A program made the position numbers and the translations under genes. A DNA stretch of 64,000 nt, from contig NZ_VBSP01000007.1 of the NCBI RefSeq assembly GCF_005864045.1, positions 1 through 64,000 of the forward strand, written 5' to 3'. Shown piece after piece: positions 44,353 through 52,787 of the stretch (positions are counted from its first letter, which is position 1; each line of letters starts with the position of its first letter). This DNA is from Ruoffia tabacinasalis (GTDB lineage: Bacteria > Bacillota > Bacilli > Lactobacillales > Aerococcaceae). The notes under the pieces are model-generated. The model was not told where the DNA came from and made no database searches. It was given only the letters and a program-made list of their open reading frames with translations.

Positions 44353-44366
44353 TGAAAACGTTAAAA
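44353..44366 (+). promoter_or_regulatory. Cre-like sequence upstream of nrdD
   Basis: TGAAAACGTTAAAA matches the cre consensus at about 12 of 14 positions. It is upstream of the NrdR boxes. Weak evidence only. Confidence 0.3.
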
Positions 44367-44378
44367 AAACCTCGACTA

Positions 44379-44394
44379 ACACAATATATGTGCT
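44379..44394 (+). promoter_or_regulatory. NrdR box 1
   Basis: ACACAATATATGTGCT fits the NrdR consensus ACACWATATNTWGTGT with few mismatches. It is 31 bp (three helical turns) from box 2, the standard spacing for cooperative NrdR binding. Confidence 0.75.
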
Positions 44395-44409
44395 ATTATT
44401 ATTAAGTGA

Positions 44410-44425
44410 ACACTATATATTGTGT
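44410..44425 (+). promoter_or_regulatory. NrdR box 2
   Basis: ACACTATATATTGTGT is a full match to the NrdR consensus and ends just before the nrdD ribosome site GGAGGAGG. Confidence 0.85.
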
Positions 44426-44440
44426 TGGAGGAGGATGGAA

Positions 44441-46672
44441 ATGGAGCAAACATTTAAAGGTATTAAGGAAAATAAAACAAATACAATCGTCATCAAACGA
44501 GATGGGCGAGTTGTAAACTTTAATCCGAATAAGATAAAAGCAGCGATTAACAAAGCATTTACTCATGTATATTCAAGCGAGGATGCTGAAATATCGGAAT
44601 TGGTTAAAGACATCATCACAAAACTATCTACTAGATATGGTCAAGAATTGACGATTAATCAAATACAGCGAGTAACAGAAGAGGTACTAGTGGCCTCTGA
44701 ATACAACGAAGTTGCCCAAGCTTACATTAGCTACCGGGTACAAAGAGAACAAGAACGCATGCTATCTGTTGATATCAATGAAAGTATCAAAGCCCTAACT
44801 GCAAAAGAAAGTACACTAATGAATGAGAATGCGAATAAAGATAGTCGTGTCTTTAATACTCAAAGAGATTTGACTGCAGGTGTCACGGCTAAAGCAATTG
44901 GGTTAAAGATGCTTCCACCTCATGTAGCTAACGCACATTTAAAAGGGCAAATACACTACCATGATTTGGATTATCAACCTTATGCACCGATGACAAATTG
45001 TAGTTTGATTGATTTTGAAACAATGTTTAATGAAGGATTTACAATTGGAAATGCCCAAGTCGAGTCACCCCAATCGATCCAAACGGCTACGGCTCAAATG
45101 GCTCAAATCATCGCCAACGTTGCAAGTAGTCAGTACGGCGGAACAAGTGCCAACCGAATTGATGAGATTTTAGCTCCTTATGCAGAAAAAAATTATCATA
45201 AGAATTTAAAGATGGCGCATCAGTGGATTGAAGATGAGGATAAACAAAAAGCATTTGCGGTGAGCAAGACGAAAAAAGATATTTATGATGCGATGCAAAG
45301 TTTGGAATATGAAATTAATACACTGTATACGTCTCAAGGACAAACGCCTTTTACGACACTGGGCTTTGGTCTAGGGACTTCATGGATTGAAAGGGAAATC
45401 CAATTTGCTATTTTGAAAGTTAGATTAGAAGGCTTGGGTAGCGAGAAAAGAACTGCAATTTTCCCTAAACTTGTCTTTACATTAAGAGACGGAGTGAACT
45501 TAAAAGAAGTAGATCCGAATTATGATATCAAACAGTTAGCACTTGAATGTACTGCTAAACGAATGTACCCGGATGTTCTAATGTATGACAAATTAGTTGA
45601 GCTAACAGGCAGCTTTAAAGTGCCAATGGGTTGCCGTTCATTTCTGCAAGGATGGAAAGATGATAATGGAAATGAAGTCAATGACGGTCGTATGAACTTA
45701 GGTGTTGTCACACTGAATTTACCGAGAATAGCGATTGAATCTAGCGAGAACAAAGAACAATTTTGGTCAATATTAGAGGAAAGACTCGATATTATGACAG
45801 ATGCTTTAGTATATCGCGTTGAAAGAGTGAAGGAAGCTTTACCAGAGAATGCACCTATCTTATATCAATATGGTGCATTTGGTGAACGATTGAATGAAGA
45901 TGAATCCGTTGATAAATTATTTAAAAACAAACGCGCAACAGTGTCGCTGGGTTATATCGGATTATATGAAGTGGCAACTGCTTTTTATGGTCCCGATTGG
46001 GAAGAGAATAAAGAAGCTAAAGATTTTACACTAGAAGTGATTAAAACTCTTAAAGCCAAGGCAGATGAGCTAGGTGAACAGTACGGTTATCACTTCAGTG
46101 TGTACAGCACTCCTTCAGAGAGTTTAACAGACCGATTCTGTCGGATGGATAAAGAACGATTTGGATCGATTCCTAATATTACTGATAAAGATTATTATAC
46201 GAATTCTTTCCATTATGATGTCAGAAAAAATCCAACCCCCTTTGAGAAAATCGAATTCGAAAAAGACTATCCACAATACTGTAGTGGCGGGTTTATTCAT
46301 TACTGTGAATATCCGAATATGCGCCAAAATTTAAAAGCGTTAGAAACAGTTTGGGACTTTGCTTATGACAAGATTGGGTATCTAGGAACGAATACACCGA
46401 TTGATCATTGTTATGAATGTGATTTTGATGGAGAGTTTGAAGCGACCGAACGCGGTTTTAAATGCCCTCAATGTGGCAATCAAAATCCTGACACTTCAGA
46501 CGTTGTAAAGAGAACTTGTGGTTATTTAGGCAATCCACAGAAAAGACCGATGGTTCGTGGAAGACATAAAGAAATCAACGCACGAGTGAAACATATTCCG
46601 GATAGCGTCGTGAAATTGAAACGCAATCAGAAAGCGAAATTATCAAACGACTCAAGGAGCGTACTCGAATGA
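44441..46672 (+). CDS. nrdD: Anaerobic ribonucleoside-triphosphate reductase NrdD
   Basis: 743 residues. An N-terminal ATP-cone (about 10-95, IVIKRDGRVVNFNPNKIKAA) gives allosteric control; the barrel includes PMTNCSLIDFE and the NVASSQYGGTSANRIDE segment; the C-terminal Zn site has CYECDFDGEF and CPQCGNQNP; the glycyl radical lies in RTCGYLGNPQ near 718. It reduces ribonucleotides to deoxyribonucleotides without oxygen. ATG 44441 has GGAGGAGG 6 nt upstream; open frame before it overlaps the NrdR boxes and is not coding. nrdG overlaps by 4 nt. Confidence 0.97.
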   Translation: MEQTFKGIKENKTNTIVIKRDGRVVNFNPNKIKAAINKAFTHVYSSEDAEISELVKDIITKLSTRYGQELTINQIQRVTEEVLVASEYNEVAQAYISYRVQREQERMLSVDINESIKALTAKESTLMNENANKDSRVFNTQRDLTAGVTAKAIGLKMLPPHVANAHLKGQIHYHDLDYQPYAPMTNCSLIDFETMFNEGFTIGNAQVESPQSIQTATAQMAQIIANVASSQYGGTSANRIDEILAPYAEKNYHKNLKMAHQWIEDEDKQKAFAVSKTKKDIYDAMQSLEYEINTLYTSQGQTPFTTLGFGLGTSWIEREIQFAILKVRLEGLGSEKRTAIFPKLVFTLRDGVNLKEVDPNYDIKQLALECTAKRMYPDVLMYDKLVELTGSFKVPMGCRSFLQGWKDDNGNEVNDGRMNLGVVTLNLPRIAIESSENKEQFWSILEERLDIMTDALVYRVERVKEALPENAPILYQYGAFGERLNEDESVDKLFKNKRATVSLGYIGLYEVATAFYGPDWEENKEAKDFTLEVIKTLKAKADELGEQYGYHFSVYSTPSESLTDRFCRMDKERFGSIPNITDKDYYTNSFHYDVRKNPTPFEKIEFEKDYPQYCSGGFIHYCEYPNMRQNLKALETVWDFAYDKIGYLGTNTPIDHCYECDFDGEFEATERGFKCPQCGNQNPDTSDVVKRTCGYLGNPQKRPMVRGRHKEINARVKHIPDSVVKLKRNQKAKLSNDSRSVLE

Positions 46673-47241
46673 AAAATCCAAAACCCAAAGAATGGCTAGC
46701 TGAAGATTTAAGTCTAGGTAAGATTGCGGATTACAAACCGTATAATTTTGTGGATGGTGAAGGAGTCAGATGTAGTCTTTACGTCAGTGGTTGTCCCTTT
46801 GCTTGTGTCGGTTGTTACAATCGTGTCGCACAAAACTTTAACTACGGCACACCTTATACGCAAGAACTAGAAGAGCGAATCATTGAAGATCTCGCGGCAT
46901 CATATTGCCAAGGCTTAACTTTACTAGGCGGCGAGCCTATGTTAAATACTAATATCGTAGTCCCTTTATGTAGAGCAATCCGAGAAAAATACCAGCAGAC
47001 TAAAGATATTTGGTCATGGACTGGTTATACATGGGAAGAATTACTTTCAGAATCTGAAGATAAGTTGGAACTATTATCCCTTATCGATGTTTTAGTCGAT
47101 GGGCGTTTTGACATTAATAAAAAAGACCTCACAAGGCAATTCAGAGGCAGTACAAATCAACGTATTATCGACGTCCAACAGAGTTTGGCGCAAGATAAAG
47201 TTGTGCTTTGGACACAATCGAATGGTCAACCATATTATTAA
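46669..47241 (+). CDS. nrdG: Anaerobic ribonucleotide reductase activating protein NrdG
   Basis: 190 residues, radical SAM. The cluster motif is in VSGCPFACVGCYNR (C-x3-C-x2-C, near 41-48), followed by TLLGGEPM. It forms the glycyl radical on NrdD. The start codon overlaps the nrdD stop (ATGA), giving translational coupling. A strong convergent terminator follows. Confidence 0.96.
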   Translation: MKNPKPKEWLAEDLSLGKIADYKPYNFVDGEGVRCSLYVSGCPFACVGCYNRVAQNFNYGTPYTQELEERIIEDLAASYCQGLTLLGGEPMLNTNIVVPLCRAIREKYQQTKDIWSWTGYTWEELLSESEDKLELLSLIDVLVDGRFDINKKDLTRQFRGSTNQRIIDVQQSLAQDKVVLWTQSNGQPYY

Positions 47242-47250
47242 TATACAAAA

Positions 47251-47288
47251 AACAACAGCTCGAATTTTTTGAACTGTTGTTTTTTTTA
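47251..47288. terminator. Bidirectional terminator between nrdG and the YggS-family gene
   Basis: AACAACAG-TC pairs with GA-CTGTTGTT around a T-rich loop, with A and T runs on both sides. Confidence 0.85.
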
Positions 47289-47289
47289 C

Positions 47290-47973
47290 TTATAAAGTAT
47301 CTTTGAAAAAGGCAGTACCTACACGAATAAAAGTAGCTCGCTCAGCTACAGCGATGGGGTAGTCTTGACTCATGCCCATGCTAACTTCGGTACAAGGAGC
47401 ATTTGAAAAGTTACCTTGTTCCACTTTAACTTGTAATGCCTTTAAAGAACGGAAATATTCATGAATTTCCTCTTGGCTGGCATCAATAGGAGCCATCGTC
47501 ATTAGGCCAATGATATTTAACTTATCATATGCTTCTAACTCTTTTAAAGTGTCATCCAACGCGTCGGGGTGGAAACCAGATTTACTATCTTCACCACTCA
47601 CATTAACTTGAATGAAGCAGTTAACTGGCTTATCAGCGCGTTTTTGAATTTCTTTTGCTAAAGAGAGACGGTCCAGAGAATGGAGATAATCAATATCATT
47701 AATGATCTTCTTCACTTGTCTCGTTTGTAAATTACCAATAAAATGCCATTGAATCTCGTCATTAATATCTGCCAAATGTTCATATTTCTTTAAGAATACA
47801 TCGGGGCGATTCTCCCCAAAGTGTTTTACTCCAAGAGCGTGCAAATCACGCATCGTTTTTTCATCAACGGTCTTAGTGACCGCAACTACAATAGGCTCCT
47901 TGTTTCCAGCGGGTAGATGATTTTCAATCGTTTCTTTAATTACATTGATATTTGTTTTTAACGTTTGTTTCAT
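47290..47973 (-). CDS. YggS family pyridoxal phosphate homeostasis protein
   Basis: 227 residues, single-domain alanine-racemase-like barrel. The PLP Lys is in VVAVTKTVDEKTM near 33; HFGENRPDVFLKKYEH, WHFIGNLQTRQVKKI and SMGMSQDYPIAV are family hallmarks. It binds PLP and buffers it for other enzymes. ATG 47973 gives the usual family length. A promoter TTGACA-17-TAAATT at 48042-48014 would start transcription near 48006, downstream of a possible ATG at 48057, which excludes the longer reading. Not in the ylm/sepF context usual for Firmicutes. Confidence 0.93.
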   Translation of the reverse strand: MKQTLKTNINVIKETIENHLPAGNKEPIVVAVTKTVDEKTMRDLHALGVKHFGENRPDVFLKKYEHLADINDEIQWHFIGNLQTRQVKKIINDIDYLHSLDRLSLAKEIQKRADKPVNCFIQVNVSGEDSKSGFHPDALDDTLKELEAYDKLNIIGLMTMAPIDASQEEIHEYFRSLKALQVKVEQGNFSNAPCTEVSMGMSQDYPIAVAERATFIRVGTAFFKDTL

Positions 47974-48013
47974 TGTCACTTCGTTCACCAATCCTTTAAT
48001 TATTCCTCTATTG

Positions 48014-48042
48014 AATTTATCAATAATGGTGGAGGGTGTCAA
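48014..48042 (-). promoter_or_regulatory. Promoter of the YggS-family gene
   Basis: Minus strand TTGACA (48042-48037), 17-bp spacer, TAAATT (48019-48014). Confidence 0.65.
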
Positions 48043-48076
48043 TTTGAAGACATTCAAACGAATTCAAGAATAATAC

Positions 48077-48122
48077 TTGCATTGAACAAATATCCATGTT
48101 AGTATTATTTCGAAGTCGAGAT
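48077..48122 (+). promoter_or_regulatory. Promoter-operator module A of the mhq cluster
   Basis: TTGCAT, 17-bp spacer, TAGTAT (48100-48105), followed directly by ATTTCGAAGTCGAGAT (48107-48122). The box resembles the MhqR operator known from Bacillus (inverted repeat of ATCTCGA). Confidence 0.6.
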
Positions 48123-48156
48123 AACACTTCATTGATCACTAATAAAAGTGAAAGAC

Positions 48157-48202
48157 TTGACCTCTAAATTGATTCATGTTAATATTAATTCGAAATCGAG
48201 AT
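48157..48202 (+). promoter_or_regulatory. Promoter-operator module B of the mhq cluster
   Basis: TTGACC, 17-bp spacer, TAATAT (48180-48185), followed by AATTCGAAATCGAGAT (48187-48202). It is 80 bp from module A, and the two share a near-identical 28-bp stretch running from CATGTT to the end of the box. Confidence 0.65.
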
Positions 48203-48233
48203 GTAAACATTTAAAGTAAAATTTTAAATGCTT

Positions 48234-48275
48234 TTGCTCGGTTATAATTATTAACTTATAATTCGAAAACGAGAT
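48234..48275 (+). promoter_or_regulatory. Promoter-operator module C, proximal to mhqR
   Basis: TTGCTC, 17-bp spacer, TATAAT (48257-48262), overlapped by AATTCGAAAACGAGAT (48260-48275). Being closest to mhqR and having a perfect -10, it is probably the main promoter. Confidence 0.7.
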
Positions 48276-48310
48276 AACAAAATATGAACAATCTTTTAGG
48301 AGGAGCAACA

Positions 48311-48742
48311 ATGAACAGAACCGATGAATCATTAAAAGCATTTGTAGGGATCCAAAGAACAAGCGAAACTTTAGATAGAACAGTTAGAAAAGACTCAAGA
48401 AAACACGGTCTAAACTTAAATGAGTTTGCCGTACTAGAATTATTATTGAATAAAGGGCCACAACCCATTCAACAAATAAAAGAGAAAATTCTAATTGCGA
48501 GCAGCAGTACTACTTACTTAATTGATAAATTATGTGAAAAGGGACTTGTTGAGCGAATTGTAAATGAACAAGATCGTCGTATCATTCGTGCCTCTTTAAC
48601 ACCTAGCGGGAAAGAGTTAATTGAACGCATCTTCCCATCGCATGCTGAATTGATTAGAGAATCATTTGATAAATTATCGGATGATGAACTCACACAACTA
48701 CGGTTCTTATTGAAGAAAATGAACGGCATAGACAACAAATAA
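48311..48742 (+). CDS. mhqR: MarR family regulator, MhqR-like
   Basis: 143 residues with the MarR winged helix (about 30-105): LNEFAVLELLLNKGPQPIQQ, SSSTTYLIDKLCEKGLVERI and DRRIIRASLTPSGKELI (the DR wing). No cysteine is evident, unlike OhrR/SarZ. The MhqR identity is inferred from context: it leads an operon with two ring-cleaving dioxygenase homologues, a flavin reductase-like protein and an MhqD-like hydrolase, and TCGA/CGAGAT boxes resembling MhqR operators sit in three promoters upstream. ATG 48311 has AGGAGGAGC 7 nt upstream. Likely represses its own operon and releases on quinone or diamide stress. Confidence 0.85.
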   Translation: MNRTDESLKAFVGIQRTSETLDRTVRKDSRKHGLNLNEFAVLELLLNKGPQPIQQIKEKILIASSSTTYLIDKLCEKGLVERIVNEQDRRIIRASLTPSGKELIERIFPSHAELIRESFDKLSDDELTQLRFLLKKMNGIDNK

Positions 48743-48756
48743 AGGAGCGTTTTATT

Positions 48757-49722
48757 ATGACGAACAATTTTGAACTTAAAGGAATTCACCACGTTACAGC
48801 GATTACGAATAGTGCTGAAAGAAACTATAAATTTATCACGGATATTTTAGGTATGCGTTTAGTTAAAAAGACAGTAAACCAAGATGATATCCAAACGTAT
48901 CATACATTCTTTGCGGATGACATCGGATCACCAGGAACGGATTTAACATTCTTTGATTTTCCGAATATTCCTTCAGGAACTTATGGATCAAACTCAATTT
49001 CGCGTATTGGCTTACGTGTTCCTAACGATGCAGCATTAGAATACTACTTAAACCGTTTTGAAGAATTTGATGTAAAACACGGCGAAATTGAAGATTTATT
49101 CGGTACGAAAGTTTTAGAATTTGAAGAAGAAGATGGGCAGCGCTACCGTTTATTCTCAGATGAGAATAATGAAGGAGTAGAGGCTGGAAGACCATGGCAA
49201 GATGGACCAGTACCAACAGATAAAGCTATCTACGGGCTTGGACCGATTGAAATTACTGTAAGTTATTTTGATGACTTCAAACAATTATTACAAGTAATCT
49301 ATAATATGAAACCAATGATTGAAGAAGAGGAAGTTGCAGTCTTTGAAGTTGGTGAAGGTGGAAATGGTGGTCGTGTTATCTTACGTAAAGATGAGGAAAC
49401 ACCCGTTGGAATCCAAGGTTACGGAGAAGTTCACCACGTTTCATTTAGAGTTGAAGACCATGCAGCAATTAAATCATGGGAAGCAAAATATGACCAAATC
49501 GGTGTTCGCCACTCTGGTTGGGTAGATCGTTTCTTCTTTGAAGCACTATATGCACGAATTGGCCACATCTTAATTGAAATCTCAACAGATGGACCAGGCT
49601 TCATGGGCGACGAACCATATGAAACATTAGGAGAAAAATTATCATTACCGCCATTCTTAGAAGAAAAACGTGACGAAATCGAAGCATCTGTACGTCCATT
49701 TGATACAACGCGCAATAAATAA
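48757..49722 (+). CDS. Ring-cleaving dioxygenase, VOC family (MhqA/MhqO-like, copy 1)
   Basis: 321 residues, two VOC halves. Metal ligands fit the type I extradiol dioxygenase pattern: His in LKGIHHVTAI near 11, His in YGEVHHVSFR near 226 and Glu in GHILIEISTDGPGF near 274. Homologues in Bacillus open hydroquinone-type rings and protect against quinones. It shares its layout with the next gene (copy 2) but with moderate identity, an old duplication. Starts 15 nt after mhqR with AAAGGAGCG upstream. Confidence 0.9.
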   Translation: MTNNFELKGIHHVTAITNSAERNYKFITDILGMRLVKKTVNQDDIQTYHTFFADDIGSPGTDLTFFDFPNIPSGTYGSNSISRIGLRVPNDAALEYYLNRFEEFDVKHGEIEDLFGTKVLEFEEEDGQRYRLFSDENNEGVEAGRPWQDGPVPTDKAIYGLGPIEITVSYFDDFKQLLQVIYNMKPMIEEEEVAVFEVGEGGNGGRVILRKDEETPVGIQGYGEVHHVSFRVEDHAAIKSWEAKYDQIGVRHSGWVDRFFFEALYARIGHILIEISTDGPGFMGDEPYETLGEKLSLPPFLEEKRDEIEASVRPFDTTRNK

Positions 49723-49770
49723 TAGCCAGGCGACTTTGAAATCTTTAATACAATATAAGGAGCTGATAAT

Positions 49771-50727
49771 ATGGAACCGGTGAAACATTTACACCATATT
49801 ACTGCGATTGCAGGTCCACCTCAAGAAAATTTACACTTTTATCGTGATGTTTTAGGCTTAAAATTAATTAAGCAAACAGTTAATTTTGACGATGTAAATA
49901 CATATCATTTTTATTTCTCAAATAAGGGTATGGATGATGGAACAATCTTAACGTTCTTCCCATGGGATACACGTAATCGTGGTGTTAAAGGTAGTGGGCA
50001 AGTTGGAAGAATTGCTTTCTCAGTACCTAATGGGTCATTAGAAAATTGGAAGAAACATTTAGAAACTCATGATGTTATTTTTGAAGAATCGAATATGTTT
50101 GGAAATCGTGGAATTATCTTTGAAGATAATCATACTTTACGCCTAGCAATCGTCGAAACTGATGAAGAGAATAATGATTCAGATATCTTAGGTTTCTACG
50201 GCGTGGAGTTGCTATCAAGCCAACCAGAAGCAACAAGAGATACATTACGTAACCAACTCGGTTTAGAGGAATTAGAAGCCACATTAGAATTCTTCCACTT
50301 AGAAACAGTGGGAGAACAACGTCATCACATTATTATACCTAAAGAAGCACCAGCGAGAGGTAGAGACGGTGTTGGAACAGTTCATCACGTGGCTTGGTCA
50401 ATGGAAGACGATCTTAAACAGCAAGAATGGCGTGAATACCTACAAGATGAAGGATTCCACGTGACAGATGTTAAGGATCGTAATTACTTTAATGCGATGT
50501 ACATGCGAGAAAAAGGCCATGTTCTATTCGAATATGCGACCGATGGTCCAGGCTTTGCTGTCGATGAACCTTTAGATGCCTTAGGCCAAAAGCTCATGCT
50601 TCCAGAACAATATGAAAGCCATCGAGAAGAAATCGAGCGAACTTTACCAAAAGTCGATTATAGGAGGGGTTTATGCATTTTTTTAAAGCAGATAATATGT
50701 CCTCTAAGGACAATAAAAAGAAATTAG
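49771..50727 (+). CDS. mhqO: Ring-cleaving dioxygenase, VOC family (MhqO-like, copy 2)
   Basis: 318 residues. Two VOC halves with metal-binding His in KHLHHITAIAG near 8, His in GTVHHVAWSM near 208 and Glu in GHVLFEYATDGPGF near 256. The family usually ends near LPKVDYR; here the frame continues through RRGLCIFLKQIICPLRTIKR and overlaps the flavin reductase gene by 55 nt, which looks like loss of an earlier stop codon. Ribosome site TAAGGAGCTG. Part of the mhqR operon. Confidence 0.9.
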   Translation: MEPVKHLHHITAIAGPPQENLHFYRDVLGLKLIKQTVNFDDVNTYHFYFSNKGMDDGTILTFFPWDTRNRGVKGSGQVGRIAFSVPNGSLENWKKHLETHDVIFEESNMFGNRGIIFEDNHTLRLAIVETDEENNDSDILGFYGVELLSSQPEATRDTLRNQLGLEELEATLEFFHLETVGEQRHHIIIPKEAPARGRDGVGTVHHVAWSMEDDLKQQEWREYLQDEGFHVTDVKDRNYFNAMYMREKGHVLFEYATDGPGFAVDEPLDALGQKLMLPEQYESHREEIERTLPKVDYRRGLCIFLKQIICPLRTIKRN

Positions 50728-51287
50728 CAGGAACAATTATTCCAAGGCCGATTGCCTTAGTGATGACGCAATTTGATGAAGTCATTAATATTGCACCTTT
50801 TAGTTACTTTAATATTGTTTCTAACAACCCACCTCTCATTTCGATTGCGATACAACGATCGAATGGTGAACTAAAAGACACTTCAAGAAATATTCTCGCA
50901 AAGAAAGAAGCGACGGTTCATGTTGTAGATGAGCAAATCGTAAACGATGCAAATGCAACATCAGCAACATTGTCTACAGATGAGAGTGAGTTAAGTGTAT
51001 CAAACTTTAACTTAATTGACTCAAAATTGATTGGCACACCAGGGATTAAAGAAGCCCTCGTCCGCTATGAGACACAGTTGTACAAAGCTGTTGAAATTAC
51101 GGATGCATCAGGGTTAATCGTTGCGGATTTAATCATCCTAGAGGTGGTTGGTTTTCATCTTGCAGAAGAGATTTACGATGTTGACACAGGCTATATTATA
51201 GCAGACAAACTGAAACCTGTGAGTCGATTAGCCGGTGCGGATTATGCCAAATTAGGTTCGCAATTTGATTTAGTTCGACCAGATTAA
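50673..51287 (+). CDS. Flavin reductase-like FMN-binding protein
   Basis: 204 residues. The N-terminus KKLAGTIIPRPIALVMTQ and PFSYFNIVSNNPPLISIAIQ match the flavin reductase-like split-barrel family, which binds FMN and often serves as partner of oxygenases or as a quinone or flavin reductase. Start ATG 50673 (MHFFKADNM) has AGGAGGGG just upstream, inside the previous frame. Position in the operon suggests reduction of quinones or of a flavin cofactor; the exact reaction is not determinable. Confidence 0.88.
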   Translation: MHFFKADNMSSKDNKKKLAGTIIPRPIALVMTQFDEVINIAPFSYFNIVSNNPPLISIAIQRSNGELKDTSRNILAKKEATVHVVDEQIVNDANATSATLSTDESELSVSNFNLIDSKLIGTPGIKEALVRYETQLYKAVEITDASGLIVADLIILEVVGFHLAEEIYDVDTGYIIADKLKPVSRLAGADYAKLGSQFDLVRPD

Positions 51288-51302
51288 AGGAGTTAATAAT
51301 TT

Positions 51303-51908
51303 ATGGAACATATCTTTAGAGAAGGAAAAGCAAACCATCCTGTATTCATTATGTTGCATGGAACGGGTGGAAATGAAACAAATTTACTACCCTTAGGTGA
51401 GATTTTAGATCCTGAGGCAGCAATCTTAGCCATCCGTGGAGATGTTGTAGAGAATGGCATGTTACGCTACTTTAAACGTAAAGAAGAAGGCGTATATGAT
51501 GTTGAAGACTTAAATCAACGCGGAGAAGCTTTACATCAGTTTATCGTTGAATCGAGTAAAGAATATAACTTTAATTTAGATGATGCAGTCTTTGTTGGCT
51601 TTTCAAACGGATCAAACATTGCAATGAATATCTTATTAAGAGAAGACAGTCAAGTGAATAAAGGGACACTCTTTGCACCAATGTATCCAGTGGACGTGTC
51701 TCATAATACAAAAGATATGAAAGATGTTTCAATTTATTTATCAATGGGAGAAAATGATCCCATCGTTTCGTTAAATGATAGCGAGAATGTTGTTGATATC
51801 TTCGAGACACGCGGCGCAGAAGTCACAACGTTTTGGGTAAATTCCCATGAGTTAAATGGTGAAACAGCTATGCAAGCAAAAGCTTGGTTAAATAAAGTTT
51901 TTAAATAA
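51303..51908 (+). CDS. mhqD: Carboxylesterase / phospholipase family hydrolase MhqD
   Basis: 201 residues, alpha/beta hydrolase. Oxyanion region MLHGTGGNETNLL near 18, nucleophile elbow GFSNGSNIAMN near 98 (Ser), acid Asp in MGENDPIVS and His in WVNSHELNGE near 182. This matches MhqD of Bacillus, induced by hydroquinones and diamide. Fifth and last gene of the mhq operon, ending at a bidirectional terminator. Confidence 0.92.
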   Translation: MEHIFREGKANHPVFIMLHGTGGNETNLLPLGEILDPEAAILAIRGDVVENGMLRYFKRKEEGVYDVEDLNQRGEALHQFIVESSKEYNFNLDDAVFVGFSNGSNIAMNILLREDSQVNKGTLFAPMYPVDVSHNTKDMKDVSIYLSMGENDPIVSLNDSENVVDIFETRGAEVTTFWVNSHELNGETAMQAKAWLNKVFK

Positions 51909-51917
51909 TATAATAAA

Positions 51918-51951
51918 AGAGGGACGAGATCATAATAGAACTCGTTCCTCT
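51918..51951. terminator. Terminator between mhqD and the ywaF-like gene
   Basis: AGAGGGACGAG pairs with CTCGTTCCTCT (11 bp, one G-U) between convergent genes. Confidence 0.8.
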
Positions 51952-52625
51952 GTTTGTTTGTGAATAAATTTGCTTTGAACTAAGTGAAATATCTGTTCAA
52001 TGATAAAGAACAGCAAGATAGATACTAAAATTGAGCCCGGATAATAAAAGATAATAGGTACGGAAGAAAAGATGGGTTTATCTCTAAGATAAAAGTAATT
52101 ACCATTAACAATTGGATTAAATAACGCCACGAAGACAAAGTATACTAAAAACAATAGAATGACACGCTTACGTGCGGATGCATAAACTTTATAGTTATAG
52201 GCAATCATACCGTAGAAGGGTAGTAGCAATGTAATAACATGATTCGTTAAAAAACTTACCCCTCTAGGATGCGTAATCGGTTCAATGTTTGATGGTACTA
52301 AGAAACTTAACCAAGCAAACACTGAGAAATAGGCAACGATGTTAAATAATTTTTCAGATTTAGTAAATAAGAAAATGATACCTAGAATGGTATTAATCCG
52401 ACTAATGTGGAAGGGTAAGGATTCTTGTAATGTAAATTCACCGAGTAGGACATAAGAACCGTATAATAAAATTTGTTGAAGGATTGAAATAGTCACAATG
52501 TATTTTGAAATAGTATTGCGGTGGTCTCTAACATACGATTGATTCATAAATAAGAGGCAGGTAAAGAAAATTAAAACAGCAATATATAATAAATGATTCG
52601 GACCAAGAATTTGAATATATTCCAT
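51930..52625 (-). CDS. TIGR02206 family integral membrane protein (YwaF-like)
   Basis: 231 residues, six to seven membrane segments. The motif LPFHISRINTILGIIFLFTK in the middle and the FNPIVNGNYFYLRDKP loop match YwaF/TIGR02206 proteins. No known function. The 3' end overlaps the right arm of the terminator shared with mhqD. Confidence 0.82.
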   Translation of the reverse strand: MEYIQILGPNHLLYIAVLIFFTCLLFMNQSYVRDHRNTISKYIVTISILQQILLYGSYVLLGEFTLQESLPFHISRINTILGIIFLFTKSEKLFNIVAYFSVFAWLSFLVPSNIEPITHPRGVSFLTNHVITLLLPFYGMIAYNYKVYASARKRVILLFLVYFVFVALFNPIVNGNYFYLRDKPIFSSVPIIFYYPGSILVSILLFFIIEQIFHLVQSKFIHKQTEERVLL

Positions 52626-52787
52626 GTTAGTTACTTACCTCACTTTATAATATATTAGTTATAAAAAAATAGTTTAATATGCATTCATTTTAAGAATCTC
52701 ATTTCTTTTTGTCAAACTTATTTTTCATTTGTACTTTTAGATAGATATCGGTAAAATTAAATAAAAAGTATAAGGAGTTGTGAATCA

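Noticed and set aside
44390-44440. N-terminal extension of NrdD before ATG 44441
   Set aside because: The stretch covers an NrdR box and the ribosome site, and NrdD homologues begin near the ATP-cone.
47974-48057. Longer N-terminus of the YggS-family protein
   Set aside because: A TTGACA-17-TAAATT promoter lies inside this segment and would start transcription downstream of the upper ATG; the shorter form has the family length.
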